From Tillandsia leiboldiana (taxonomy: Eukaryota > Streptophyta > Magnoliopsida > Poales > Bromeliaceae), in assembly GCA_029204045.2 (NCBI GenBank), contig CM055065.1, positions 49,575,580-49,639,579 of the forward strand: a stretch of DNA of 64,000 nucleotides, given 5' to 3'. This document shows, piece after piece, positions 12,828 through 27,129 of this stretch. Each line of letters opens with the position of its first letter. Positions within the stretch are counted from its first letter, which is position 1. The notes below the pieces were generated by a model. The model was not told the DNA's origin. It searched no databases and saw only the letters and a list, made by a program, of their open reading frames with translations. The position numbers and the translations under genes were made by a program.

Positions 12828-14416
12828 AAGATTACTTCATATAAAATTTAATCTTCTCCCTTCAGTAGCTGTGGCCTATTCGGATAGCAGTCCAGTCATT
12901 AAAGGCGAGTGAGTTTGACCCAAGTCAACGTCGGCCACCGTTCTTTTCAGCGTTTGGGCCCATCCCCTAGCGAAGACTTGACAGCTGGAAGTCGTGAAAG
13001 GCATTTCATTTGGTGTATAACCATTTATTTCAGAAATAAATATAAATTAAAAATTAATAAAAATTAAATTATTTATAAAAATAAAAAAATAATATTTAGT
13101 GGTTAAATTAGAATAACTAGAATAAAAATAAAAATAATTATAATTTTAAAATAATAATATTTTATTTAATTAATTAATATAAAATATTAATTAAATAATA
13201 ATTTTATCATATTTAATTTATTATATCTGAATAATTCTAAATATTAATTGATAAAATAATTAAAAATAATAAGTATTGTTAATAAATAATTTAATAAATT
13301 AATTAATTAATTAGTTAATAAAATAATTAAATTAGTCAAAATATTAGATTAATTAAAAAGTTATACAATAATTAGATTAATTAATCTAATACTTCAACTA
13401 ATTAATTAAATTAATTAGTCAAAATATTAAATTAATTAAAAAGTTATACAATAATTAAAATTATAATCATTTTAATTAAACTTATTCTCAAGTGTCAACC
13501 AAATAATAATTTATTTTAGGAATAAGGTCTGAAATAAGTTTTTGTTCCAGTCTTATACAAATTTGTTCCAGAAAGACAAAAATTACTGTTCTCATCTATA
13601 ATTAAACACGTTTGAAAAATAAGATCAGAATAAAATCTTATTTTAGACATCGTTTCGGAAACAAATTACTATTTACTTGAGAAATAAAGGGAATAAAAAA
13701 CAAATAGCTTTTATGGGAGTATTGGGTGGGAACAACTTAGTCCCATCCTTTTTCACACATTTTTTTTAAATAATTAAAATTTAAATTTTTAAAATTTATA
13801 AATTTATTAAATTTTAATTTTTAATAATTTTAAAAAATTTAATAATTTTTAAAATTTATACAAATTTTTTACTTTTTTAAAAAAAATTAAATTTTTTTAG
13901 TAAATTAATTTTTTTTATATACAAAAACTAAATTTAAATAATATAAATTATAATTAATTTTTTAAAAAATAGCTTTTTAAGGTAAAGAGTAATTTCGACA
14001 GCTAAAAAAAAGTTTCTTTTCTTTATTTTTTATTCTATTTTATCAAACTAATATAATTTTTTTTATATCGTACAACTTTAATACTCATCAAAAATACAAA
14101 ATTATATTAGCTTTATCTATTCATAAATTAAGCCGTTCTCGCTTATACTCGATTCAAACACAATTTTGAAATAAACTCGATCGGAGTATAAATATGGGTA
14201 TCAAAATTTAACGTTTAATATATATATATATATTTGTATTCAAATTTATATTTTTTTTTAAAAAATATGATAGCGAATATGCATGGTTTCTATTCTTAAA
14301 AATTCCGACGGTATTCGATCATTTCTATACTTAAGAGATAAAAAGAATGTTAATGTTAATATATATTATAGGAGAATAATATAATTTTTCTATCATATTT
14401 TTTTATTAATTTTATT
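12828..14416. other. AT-rich intergenic DNA
   Basis: 12840-13010 is a moderately GC patch without a recognisable exon. From 13020 the sequence is very AT-rich with reiterated 'aattaattaat' and 'attaaaaagttatacaataatta' motifs (the latter twice near 13350 and 13440). No gene. Confidence 0.35.
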
Positions 14417-14513
14417 GGGGACGCGATTTTGTGTTTCTTGGCTGACGTCACGCGTGATAAAATATGGGGACGCGATTTTGTTTTTCTTGGCTGACGTCAC
14501 GCGTGATACACTC
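14417..14513. repeat. 49 bp tandem duplication with TGACGTCA palindromes
   Basis: 14417-14465 and 14466-14508 are near-identical tandem copies (period 49). Each holds 'ggggacgcgattttg' and 'cttggctgacgtcacgcgtg', with TGACGTCA at 14443-14450 and 14492-14499. TGACGTCA is a perfect bZIP (TGA/CRE-type) binding palindrome. No promoter or gene is recognisable nearby. Confidence 0.6.
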
Positions 14514-14523
14514 ACTCGAGGAA

Positions 14524-14876
14524 GAGCACTGCTACCTGTACACCCCTCTGGGGTGTACATCTTACGCCCCACCCCATTCTGGGGTGGGATGAATTTCACT
14601 CGTCACTCGATGTGACGAGTGAAATTTATCCCACTCCAGAATGGGATGGGACATGTAAGATGTACACTCCTAAGATGGTGTACATTTAGTTTTTCCCCTC
14701 GAAGAATGCTATTTTTACACCTTTTATGGGTGTACATCTTACTTTCCCACTCATCTGAGGGTAGGAGACTTCTCCACCCATCACATCAAGTAATGAATAA
14801 AATTTATTTTATTTTTGAATGGGTGGGGTGTAACATATACACCCCAAAAAGAAGATGTATAGTTAATTTTTTTTTC
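14524..14876. mobile_element. Two adjacent family B MITEs
   Basis: Copy one is about 14524-14698, copy two about 14701-14876. Both have TGTACACC/GGTGTACA terminal palindromes, and copy one has a long internal inverted repeat (CCCCACCCCATTCTGGGGTG and its mirror around the TCACTCGATGTGACGAGTGA centre). The internal hairpin differs in sequence from other copies but keeps its pairing. Confidence 0.7.
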
Positions 14877-15150
14877 ACTCATAAATAATTTTATATATAA
14901 ATAATATAATAAGACTAAATTTTTATTGTAGTATTTTGAGCCGTAGCTAAATATAAAAAATTAAAAAAATTAATTATGTTAAAGTTAGAATAATTTTAAA
15001 ATAAATAATTTTTAAAAAATTAAAATATCACATCACATCACGTGTTACATGCATTAAGAGATTTTTTTTTGGTGTTCTGTCATTGATATTAATTAATATA
15101 GTTTTTATTTCAGTTTCGTTCATGGATATAGATAGGTGAGTGAATCACGC

Positions 15151-15246
<96 letters not shown>

Positions 15247-16930
15247 ATTAATATGTTTTTTTTTATATTATTTTGAGAAAAAAAAAAATTTTTATCATTT
15301 CTATTTAACATACTGATATTAAAGTTTCCTATTCGTTTAGATACCGTTTGACTCGAAAATAAATTAATTTTGTTAATTCTGAAATAAGTATAATTTTTGA
15401 AATAGAAAAAAATTAGATAATTTTGTATTTGAATAAAAATTGAAATATTTTAAAAAGTAAAAAAAAATTATGTTTGGATGATTGGATTGAAATAGTAGAA
15501 ATAAAAATAATTATAATTGAGAACGAAAATAATGTATCTAAATAATAAGTCTTTAATTATTAGTAAAATAATATTTTAATAAATTAATAAATTAATTAAT
15601 TAAAAATACTATATTAGATGACCAAAAATGTTGTTAGTTAATGAATGACTAGATAAGACAATATATTAATATTAATTAATTATATTATATTTTTAATTAA
15701 TATATTAATTAGATAAATTAAAATATTAAATATTTAAATAATATAAATATTAGTTAATTATTAAATAAGCATATCAAATAGTTAATTATTTAATTAGATA
15801 ATTAATTATAAATAATAAATTAATTATTATTTAAATATTTATTAATTTAATAAATCAAATGATAACTTAGCTAATTGTTAAAAAATTAATTACATTAATT
15901 AATTATATTTTATAATTATTTATAACTCAATTAGTAAAGTATAAAATAGAGAATAACTTGATTTGGTGAAACTACTATTCTCCCTTCTGAAAGAATTATT
16001 TTAGAATAATCCGTTAAGAGAAGAATATTAATTTCTAATCATTTCTAACACAGTTTAGCAGAATAATTTTTTTTTTTTTTTTTTTTAATTCTTTCAATCA
16101 AATAATACCTTAAGAATTAAGATGACAACGAAGTTCGAGTGATAGGACCAAAAATTTTACATTATGATGAGTCAAAATGCATGCTATATTAACTATTTAA
16201 AAGAAAAAAAATAAAACTTAATTCGTTACTGCTTGATGATAATATTTTTACGAGAATATAATTAATTTTATCCGATAAAAAATATTGCATGAGATTCTGG
16301 ACAAGAAGATGAATACAAAATTGTGGCTTAAATTGGTCTCTCTCTGTCGAATAGCAATCGAGTAAATGGTTGACTCGAGTAAATGGTTGACCCAAGTCAA
16401 CATGAACCACCACCCCAGAGGAGTGTTAGTGCCAAAATTCCCTTCTTCTTGTTCCTCGAAGGGTGAAAATTAACTACTTATTTCTATTTATTTTTACACA
16501 CTTTTTCAGATAATTATAATTTTAATTTTTAATAAATTTTAAAAGTTATATAAAATTTTAAATTTTTTATACAAAATTTTAAATTAATACAAATTTATAA
16601 ATTTTTAAAATTGTTAAATTTTTTAATAAATTAAATTTTTTATATACAAAAGTTAAATTTAAATAATATCAATTATAAATAAAAATATTTTAAATAAAAT
16701 TTTAAAATAAACGATAATTTCGTCAATTAAAAAAAATATTTATTCTTATTATTTTACTTTATTAAACCAAACATAATTTTTCTTATATCTGGTATTTTTT
16801 ACCGGTCAAACTTTTGGATTTAATGGTTATCGTCAACGATCCAACAGTTATAATTGTATAGAATGGAACAGACAAAATATAGTTACGTATTTTCAGCTAC
16901 ATTATTTTTATAACTATATCCAACTAAATG
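14877..16930. other. AT-rich intergenic DNA with (TA)n
   Basis: A (TA)n array at about 15155-15242. The rest is AT-rich with reiterated 'attaattaat' motifs; 15590-15800 resembles 24550-24770, another dispersed repeat pair. No gene is supported. Confidence 0.35.
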
Positions 16931-16939
16931 GTCCTAATT

Positions 16940-18014
16940 AATTTTGAGACCACTTGAAAAACAAACAAATAATATTAAAAAATTACAAAATTCGAATCCT
17001 ATTGTTGGATCGAAAAGTCGCACTCTGCAATCGACCCGTGGGGGTGACCATCTGAGTATGATGCACAGCGTGCCAAAGAGATTAAGCGATCGGGCCAATG
17101 AAGGATCCGCTCGGTCGGATTCTTCTCAGTCAACTCTCGAACAAGTTTGGCTTAGATTAGTCGAACTGGAGTTGCGAGAAAAATAGAGTTCGATCTGGAG
17201 GGACCGAATCGGGAGTCAAAGACAAGGATTTGACACGGCTAAGAAGCCAATTGAAAATTTATATTGATTGGAGAAGGGTTACAAGGAGCAACTTGAAATC
17301 GATTACAAGTTAATTTACTTTTAGGAAATGCGGTAAAAGTTATCTATGAAAACAGTAAATGTAGATATGAAATATATGAAAAAACAAAAGTGATCACTAG
17401 CTTACGAGGTTGCAGTACCCTTTTTTTCTTCGATGGTTCGCTTATTTATACATTTACGAAGCATATGTATAACAGCCGATTTTAATAATCGGCGTGATTT
17501 AAGGAGAATCATCATAAATTCCTCAGTTACTTTCTTTTGAGTCGATTTTCTTTAATAGGATAGCAGCTGTTTTTTGTCTATATTCATCTCCGAATCGACG
17601 CGCCGAAGCCTAATTTTCGGCACTTTCCAATGCTGTGCACCGCTCGCCGTTCTGTTACGAGATTCGCGCCCAAACCTCAACCTCGTACTCTTTTCTTTCA
17701 AGGTCTTTCCTTCTGCAGCTCGAGAAGCTGAGTGTTAACCATGATTTCGTCTCTTTTATCGCTCGACTGAGCCGATTTGGTGTTTGCCTTCGGCCGAGAT
17801 ATGTCCTAATGAGGCGATAATCATTTTGTCGACCGCTTCTCCTATTGGCTGATACCTTTAGCCGATGGCATACGCCACGTACCGTACTCTCACGCGACTG
17901 AGGTCAGTCGCGGATCCCTCTGTGTTGACTCACTCTTCTATCGATTGATATTTTTAGCCGATGATACACATCACATATCGCTTCCTTAGGCGACAAAGAA
18001 TTTTGATCCCAACA
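16940..18014. mobile_element. Probable LTR-retrotransposon remnant
   Basis: A moderately GC segment between AT-rich stretches. Read on the minus strand it starts TGTTGGGATCAAAATTC near 18014, a typical LTR start, and contains repeated AGCCGAT/ATCGGC motifs (17475-17980). A short plus-strand frame at 16944-17186 has no recognisable domain. No second LTR or primer site was found, so this is only a probable element. Confidence 0.35.
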
Positions 18015-18107
18015 CCTATATATTCAAATAGTGTAAATTAAGTTCAACATTACCTTATTGAAGAAAATAACACAAAAAGTAAACAACCCCGTTTACTACT
18101 ACAAATA

Positions 18108-18280
18108 GGAAAAAGCCAACTATACATCCCAAAAGGGGTGTATATCTTGCACCCCACCCATCCAAGGATGGGATGAATTTCACTCATCACTTGATGTGAT
18201 AGATGAAAAAGTCCTTCACCTTTGAATGGATGGGGGTGTAAGATGTACACCTATAATTGGGTGTACAAGTAGCATTCCTC
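18108..18280. mobile_element. Family B multi-hairpin MITE
   Basis: 173 bp, starts GGAAAAAGCCAACTATACAT and ends GGTGTACAAGTAGCATTCCTC. Flanks are CTACAAATA (18099-18107) and CTAAAAATA (18281-18289), a 9 bp target duplication with one mismatch. Confidence 0.75.
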
Positions 18281-18289
18281 CTAAAAATA

Positions 18290-18770
18290 TTCTAGCTTTC
18301 CAATATTGCTCTTAAGTTATTTTTAATAATAAAATTTTTAAATTAATTAAATTTAAATTAAAATATTAAAAATATTTTAAAAATAAATATTATAAAATTT
18401 TAATATTATTTTCTTAATAATTAAATAAATTTAAAATCAACTATTGATAATAAAAATTTTATAAAAAATAATAATACAATGGAAAGAAATTGAAAAAATT
18501 AGTGTGTAACCTTTTGATAAAACAAATATAAATAATTTTTATCTGAACAATAACTTAATTGAAAATTATTATAATTTAATTATTTAAAAATTATATATAA
18601 AGTGAGATGTACACACACTAGTTTGTTGATGTAACCTTGAATATAAATTATTAAAATATTATCCAGTAGTAGTTTAAATTTTTAGGAAAAAAAATATTGA
18701 TTTAAATTATGTTAAAGTATTCTAATTTTCAATGTGATCAGACTCCTGATCTCAGCTTTTTCATTTAAAA
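18290..18770. other. AT-rich intergenic DNA
   Basis: Nothing recognisable beyond AT-rich simple sequence. Confidence 0.4.
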
Positions 18771-19965
18771 AATAATAGTTGTCTATTTCACTTGAGATGA
18801 ACTTAAAAATGCTTTGGTCACCACAAATGTTCCCTTATCTCTCTATCTGATGAAACTAATCATAATAGTATTTTTCAGAAGAGTACTATTATCCTCATAT
18901 TTAAAATTAAATATATGATATATATATTTTTTTTATTTATTTTATATGGTGAGTTATTTATTAGTCATTTGCGAGTAACTAGTAAAATTCACTCCATTAT
19001 AAAATAGATGAAGTATAAGATATACACTCTATTTTATATATGCAAAAAGTTTTTTTTTTTTTTTTTCATATTACGTACGGTTAATTTATTAGCTTGTTAG
19101 GTGCAAAGATATTTTATTACCTCATGCATATAGTTCAGAATATTAAATGCATTCGTCATTATATCAATATCTGTTCACATTCAAAATTAAATATATATGA
19201 TATATATATTTCATTCATTTCTGACTTATTTATTAGTCATTTTGAAGTAGCTAGTAAAATTCACTCAATTCTGAAATAGATGAGGTGTAAGATATATACT
19301 CTATTTTAGATATATAATTTTTTTTTTCTTTTCATAATACCATTTTTACATACTGTTAATTTATTAGTTTGTTAGGTGCAAAGACCTTTTATTACCTCAT
19401 GCTTATAGTTCATGAGAATATTAAATGCATTCGTCATTATATCAACATCAATATATAATTAAAAATTTAAAAATTTTAATTTTAATTTAAACTTCAAAAT
19501 TTAAAATTTTGATAATTTAAAATTTTAAATTAAAATTTAAAAAATAATAGTTGTCAATTTCACTTGAGAAGAATATAAAAATGCTTTGGTCACCACAAAT
19601 GGTCCCTTATCTTTCTGTCTGATGAAACTAATCATCGCAGTATTTTTCAAAAGAACAATACTATCCGTATATTCAAAATTAAGTGTATGATATGTATATT
19701 TCATTCATTCTAAGATCTGGTAACTTATTTACTAGTCACTTTCAAGTGACTAGTAAAATTCACTCCACCCTAAAATAGATGGAATATAAGATGTACACTC
19801 TATTTTAGATGTACAATAAGTTTTTTTCTTTTCAATACCATTTTTACATACGGTTAATTTATTAGCTTGTTTGGGGCAAAGACCTTTTATTACCTCATGC
19901 ATATATATAGTTCAGAATATTAAATACATTTGTCAGTATATCAAGAGCAATATATAATTAAAAAT
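18771..19965. repeat. Three tandem copies of a ~400 bp segment
   Basis: The string 'atgctttggtcaccacaaat' occurs near 18812 and 19580, and 'tttattacctcatgc' near 19117, 19389 and 19890. Copies span about 18771-19180, 19180-19460 (5' part missing) and 19545-19965. Each contains a decayed inverted-repeat element ending 'tacactctattttaga', which looks like an old family B relative. No gene. Confidence 0.6.
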
Positions 19966-20406
19966 TAAAAATTAAAAATTTAATTTTAAATTTTAAAATT
20001 AAAATTAAAATTAAAAATTTTAAATTAAAATTTTAAAAATAGCACATTTGAAAGGGTTTGGAGAGGTTGGTAGGATAAATTTGTAATTTTACATAACATA
20101 CAAAATAATTCGCCATCAATAATATGAGATACTCATCTCTCCCCCGGCTCGGTAATATTTTCGAAATAATTTTGTATTATTGTAATACTATATTACCAGT
20201 CAGATTATAAATTTGATGAACCAAATATAATAATTCTGACAAGATTGTATGTAATCGTGACACCTTAATCATTGATTGCTGTAATGCAGAAAGTTTGATT
20301 GCTGTAATGCAGAAAGTTTGAGGGCTAAAATTTCAGGTGCATCATAATTCGAACAAGAAGCTACAATTAATTAAAATTTGATAACAAAAATATCATGCGT
20401 CTCTTA
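19966..20406. other. AT-rich intergenic DNA
   Basis: Near-palindromic runs of 'aaaattaaaatt' at 19955-20040 and a direct duplication of 'ttgattgctgtaatgcagaaag' around 20272-20318. No gene is visible. Confidence 0.4.
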
Positions 20407-20798
20407 GGGTCCGTTTGGTAACGGGATAAGACAGAACTAGCTATTCCAGAGATAAGTATAAAGTACGGAACTAGTGTAAAAAAGCGTTTGGGATCGTTTT
20501 AAGGATAAGAAATTTTGTGTTTGGTATGAGAATGAAGAATAAAAAGTTTTAATTGGAATAAATTATCTTTTTGCCCTCAAACTTTATTATGTAATAATGA
20601 TGTGAGAGATGGTGCCTTGGTAGACGTGGGAGGATATTTAAGAAAAAAGTAAAAGGATGGTTGAAAAGAGTGGGAACAGTAATTCTTATTTATTCTAGTC
20701 GTACTGGAACAAGCTATATCGATTGATTTCTGATGCGTTGGAAGAATAAGAGAGATATCCCTTCTATTTCCGTTTTTATACCGAATCCAAACAAGGCC
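20407..20798. mobile_element. Tourist-like MITE with TTA target duplication
   Basis: 392 bp with inverted ends GGGTCCGTTTGG / CCAAACAAGGCC and TTA on both sides (20404-20406, 20799-20801). Ends of this type and a TTA target duplication are typical of PIF/Harbinger-related Tourist MITEs. No transposase. Confidence 0.65.
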
Positions 20799-20873
20799 TT
20801 AGTGAGGTAAAAATTATAATAAATTAAAATTTAAGCTTTAAGGCAAAAAGTGTAATCCTTCTTTAACATAATT

Positions 20874-22925
<2,052 letters not shown>

Positions 22926-22985
22926 TATAATATATTATTTTTTTGCTGTACCCCCGGTCTTTAAAAAGCCTATATTTTGCTCCAT

Positions 22986-23430
22986 TGTTGCCATGTGGTG
23001 TGTCCATATTGGCCGATTCTATTTTTGACTCAATCCATATGAGATTTGGATTAGGATTTATCCTTATAGGTTGAGGATAAGGTTAGGATTCATCCTTTTG
23101 TGTTAAGGATAAGATCGGGTTTTATCCTTATATGTTAAGGATAAGGATGGGATTTATCCTTATGGATTAAAGATAAGGATATGTTTCTTATTCTCTCTGG
23201 ATTTCCACCTTCGTTCCCGGGGTTTTGGAGTGTGGACATAGAAGAGTACTCTAGTAGCCCTCTTCGCATCCGATCCGATCTGCAACCAGGAGATTCGTGG
23301 AGAGTCAAGAATCACCAAGACAAGGACGATCCAAGAAGGCTAGTAAAATAAGCTACCCGATCTGGCTTTTGGTTCCTGGATACGTTGGCTATCCAGTTTG
23401 TAAGTTTCCGCTGCCCTATAATTCCAATAC
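22986..23430 (-). mobile_element. Probable solo LTR nested in the Pack-MULE terminus
   Basis: A 445 bp insert that interrupts the left terminal repeat, found by comparison with the uninterrupted right terminus. On the minus strand it starts TATTGGAATTATAGGGCAG and ends GGCAACA, resembling TGTTGGAATT...CA copia-type LTRs with one change in the first dinucleotide. Flanks TCCAT and CTCAT are a poor 5 bp duplication. It contains several GGATAAG/TTATCC motifs (23055-23180). Confidence 0.45.
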
Positions 23431-23570
23431 CTCATAATTATGAAATTGTGCATTTACACCCCCGCCGTCAGCATTCCGTTAGTTAGCCGTCAATTTCTTA
23501 GATAATATACCGAAAATACTCTTCAATCTCTTCTTCTCCCGATCGCTCCGAGACCGAGCTCCGTCGCTCC

Positions 23571-24089
23571 GTGAGGGATCCCGCCGTTGCCGTTGTCGGG
23601 AGCCCTCGGCGATCGTCGGCGCAGTCGCCGCCCGAGCCCTCCCCGGCGACGGCGCTCCAGGTCAGGCGCGGCCCAAGGCTGGTGGGGCGCCACGTGGCTG
23701 CGCCCCACTCGCCGCACCACTGCGCGCAGCACGCCCGCGCGAGGAAGCGCGCGCGTGCTGGCGCAGGTCAGCGCGCGGGGACCCACGCCTCCTCTGGCGC
23801 GGGTCAGCGCGGGGTGGGGGGCCCGCCACGCGTTGACCTGCTCCCTGAGGGCGCCGCGCTTCACGCGTCCGCGCGAAGACGCGGCTCCCTGGGCACCCCC
23901 GACCTCTTCGACGGCGGGGGAGACGACGACGACGACGACAGGGTGGGGAGGAGGAGGAGAGCTTCTCGGTGGGGACGGGGCGGGGGCGGCGGTGGCGGTG
24001 GCGGTGGAGTCGGAGGGAAGCACGGGGATAAGCACAGGAATAAAGAGGGCATTATCGTCATTTTGTCTGTTAACTCCGTTGTCTCCTAA
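23571..24089 (+). other. GC-rich open frame inside the Pack-MULE, captured DNA
   Basis: Long overlapping frames (170-178 codons) are open on both strands because the region is GC-rich and lacks stop codons. The proteins are Arg/Ala/Pro/Gly-rich with low-complexity D and G runs from GAC and GGC/GGT repeats (about 23924-24010). I recognise no domain in any frame. It is best viewed as host DNA captured by the element, perhaps from a 5' exon of a GC-rich gene, rather than a gene. Confidence 0.35.
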
Positions 24090-24167
24090 AAATAATTTCG
24101 TAATTACGAGGGGTAAAATATAGGCTTTTTAAAGACAGAAGGTAAAGTAAAAAAATAATATATTATA

Positions 24168-24870
24168 GAAAGTTTTCTATAATACTATTTTTATATTTCA
24201 CAAAAAAATGTATATTTTACATTTCATTCATTTTAGAATGAGATGAATCTCATTTGTTATTTTGAAGTGACCAGTAAATATACTTTATTTTTGAATGAAT
24301 AAAATATATATCATACATCCCTTTCAACATGTATGGATATCATTACTCATTAAAAAAAACCTTCAAAGTGTCTGTGTCCATGCATCGGAGAGGAAGCAAT
24401 GTTTTTGAAAAAAAACGCGGACTGCTGTCGCGAAAAAAAATGCAGACTGCTGTCGGGATCCATGTTCATGTTTGCACGATCACATAAGAATAGTAAAAAT
24501 TTTGATTAAAAATAAAAATAATTTATTTAAATAATAATTTTTTAAATATTAATAAAATAATAAAATAATAAATCAAAAATACTATATAAGATGATAAAAA
24601 AATATCGTTAGTTAATGAATAATTATAAAAAATAATATTAATATTAATTATTTATATTTTTTAATTAATATATTAATTAGATAAATTTAAAAATTAAATA
24701 TTTAAATAATATAAATATTAATTAATTATTGAATAAGTATATCAAATAGTTAATTATTTAATTAGTTTTGAGGAAGAATAGATTGATGTCCAAAATTTAT
24801 GGTTTTTGATGAGCTACTTTAAATGCCATAAAATACATTCAATGAATCAAATAGTTAGATTTTGTGGTGA
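24168..24870. other. Intergenic DNA with decayed MITE
   Basis: About 24195-24350 looks like a worn family B relative (mirrored 'tatattttacatttcattcattttagaat' and 'ttttgaatgaataaaatata'). 24425-24465 has a short direct repeat 'aaaaaaaacgcggactgctgtcg'/'aaaaaaaatgcagactgctgtcg'. 24550-24770 repeats 15590-15800. No gene. Confidence 0.35.
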
Positions 24871-25161
24871 CACTGCAATAAACTTATGCTATAGCGACAT
24901 TTTTAAGTGTTTCTAAAATTTTAAAAAAATATCGCTGGCAAAAAAATCCGAGATTTATTATTAGTGTCGCTATATGTGCAGTCGCTAGGCTATATGTGCA
25001 GTCGCTAGGGTGTATAGCGACACATTATTATAATGTGTCTCAAAAATGTGTTCCAAAAGTGTGTTCCTATAACTTAATTTTGGATATAGATAGAATATAG
25101 ATAGGACACTTGCATAAAAATATCACAAAAATATATCACTATAACATAATTTTGTTGTAAT
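24871..25161. mobile_element. Family E MITE
   Basis: Inverted ends CACTGCAATAAA / TTTGTTGTAATAC and mirrored interior 'gctatagcgaca' / 'tgtcgctata'. Copies at 44317-44573 and 48999-49256 have cleaner CACTACAACAAAATTATG ends. This copy has an internal duplication of 'ctatatgtgcagtcgctagg' (24970-25010). Confidence 0.6.
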
Positions 25162-26561
25162 ACGTATCTATTATAGGGTTTTACCATTTAAAGAAAGTGG
25201 TGTATATGACGTATTTATACACCTGGTGCATGCAACAATTTCCTATGTTGGGCATTGAATTCTAACAATTCAAAGGTGGAGGGCCACAATGAGACCACTT
25301 TTGAAGTACCAGAGCGGGCCGGCCCGTGCGTTGCCCGGCCTGGAACGAGCTTGGGCTGGGCCGAGGCACGGCCCAAGTTTTGTAGCACTCGTGTCGACCA
25401 TGCCTGGCCAATACACCGAGTCAAAGGACCCTATAATTCTAACAGCACATCTCTTCATCAAATGACCGAAAACTTATGAGTACGAAAAGAACTATACTTA
25501 TAAGAGTACAGTAGCCAGACTCATTAACAACATTGACAATAAAAATCATAGATATCAACCACAATTTGCAACAAAATTTAAAATTTTTAAATACATGAGA
25601 AATGAGAGCGTTAGTTTTTTTATATTAATTTTTTTTATGAATATATTATTTTTTTAGAAATACTTTTTAAAAATATAAATACTTTTCGGAATGGATTCGA
25701 CGAGGCGGATTCGGGACAGATTCGGAACGAATCAAGATTTTTTTTTATTTTCTGCTGTATAGGATTATAAAAATCACCCCATTTACTACCCCATTCTGAG
25801 TGGATCGGGGCGGAAGCTCCACCAACTCGAATTCATTTTCATCCTTATTCCTAACAGTCACATTTTTAATTGTTGGGAAGATTTTTTTGTCCAACAAATA
25901 TTTAATATTATAAAATTTTAATTTTTTTTAAAAAAATTTTAAAATTTATTATTTTTATAAATATTTTTAAGAATTTTGTAATATTTTCACTAATATATTA
26001 TTTTAAAAATTAGTTTATCAAATTTTATTTTAAAATTTTTTTATATAATTTAAATAAAATTAATAAATAAAAAATAATGAGCCTAGGCAGGCCAGGGCCA
26101 TGGGTGTCCAAGAACTCTGGCGCGGCACGGCACGACACGATCCGATTTTGGGGTTGGGCCGTGTGGACATTCGGCCCGTTTCGACCCGAGTGAATATGGA
26201 CTGGCCCAACACGACCCACATTACACCACTAGATACCTCACATCAAAATTTGCCAAAATTTTTTGGTTTAAAATTAAAAACTAAGTGCCCATTGGCACGT
26301 GTCATGCACACAATGCTGTACCATACCAATCAGATATTAATAAGGTACGATTTCTTTTATATTGAAGGTACATTTTAAAATCTTTTTTTTCTTTAAAATT
26401 AATAAATAGTTGCATTAATAAAATAAAGAAGATTTAATAAAAATGTATGATAAACAATTAAAATACGTCGATGCCAAAGAAAATAAAAGAATTGATGTTA
26501 TTGTGCGTTGGCACATAGGTATTTTAATGATCGAAATACATTGGTACGACATAGTGTGACG
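25162..26561. other. TE relics, no gene
   Basis: 25300-25420 and 26080-26220 are GC-rich patches of the type 'ggcccgtgcgttgcccggcc' and 'gcgcggcacggcacgacacg', similar to each other and probably fragments of one dispersed repeat. 25428-25530 is the right half of a family A MITE. Short frames across these patches are not supported as proteins. Confidence 0.4.
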
Positions 26562-26735
26562 CTCTACTTTCCAACGGGTCATTTATTTTAAAACTATTCT
26601 AACTCTAGTACATTTAACTCTCTTTATTCTCTTGGACCTAATCACGATTCAAAATGCTATAGCTGGGTTAAAATGATTAGCTCTTTTATATTCTTTTATG
26701 TAGAACTGTTTTAAATTTTGGAGGTTTCTAATATA
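26562..26735 (-). mobile_element. Solo LTR of the 3.3 kb TRIM family
   Basis: Starts 'tgtgacgctctactttcca' and contains 'caaaatgctatagctgggtt', both matching the LTRs at 3297-3472 and 3695-3871. The far end is diverged. No second LTR nearby. Confidence 0.55.
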
Positions 26736-27129
26736 AACATACATGGTGGTCGTACTATGTCGTTAATTAGTGCTCATTACGGTTCTGTGGCACGACACTT
26801 AAATAAATATATGTAGTTTTTACTTTATACTGCACACTTTGTGTTTGAGACTTGAATGATAATTTAGTTTGCCTTTTAAAAAAAAAATTATTTTTTTTTT
26901 TCTTTGTTTATTTTTATTTTTATTTTTATTTTTTATTCATTGTACCTCAACTAAGTAGGCGTAAATGTGGGGCGTGGCAAATATTGGCTACTTAAGTTTG
27001 TTTTAAGTTTCAAGGACCTTGTCTTTCAAAATGTAATGTAGGGGGTGTAGGTGAAATTGTTGCATGAATCTGGTTCATAACCTAGCCCCAACCTTTTGGT
27101 TGGTAGAGATTTTTGGTATTTAAAAAAAG
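26736..27129. other. Intergenic DNA
   Basis: A short echo of 7790-7900 ('tgtttgagacttgaatgataatttagtt') marks another dispersed repeat. No gene. Confidence 0.35.

Larger units (their letters stand above)
22926..24167. mobile_element. Pack-MULE-like element with GC-rich interior
   Basis: Inverted termini of about 55 bp: left 22926-22979 and right 24113-24167 share TATAATATATTATTTTTTT and GTCTTTAAAAAGCCTATATT on opposite strands. A second inner match, CTCATAATTATGAAATT (from 23431) with its mirror before 24113, continues the terminal repeat; the two blocks are split on the left by an inserted solo LTR (22986-23430). The interior 23520-24030 is strikingly GC-rich compared with everything around it, has no transposase, and reads open in several frames. 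Mutator elements carrying captured GC-rich host fragments (Pack-MULEs) have this layout. Flanks GAATTTTTT / GAAAGTTTT could be a decayed 9 bp duplication. Confidence 0.55.

Noticed and set aside
23571..24123. Overlapping 170-178 codon frames on both strands as protein-coding genes
   Set aside because: They overlap in several frames, are low-complexity Arg/Ala/Gly/Pro, lack any domain, and lie inside a transposon with inverted termini; high GC alone explains the absence of stops.
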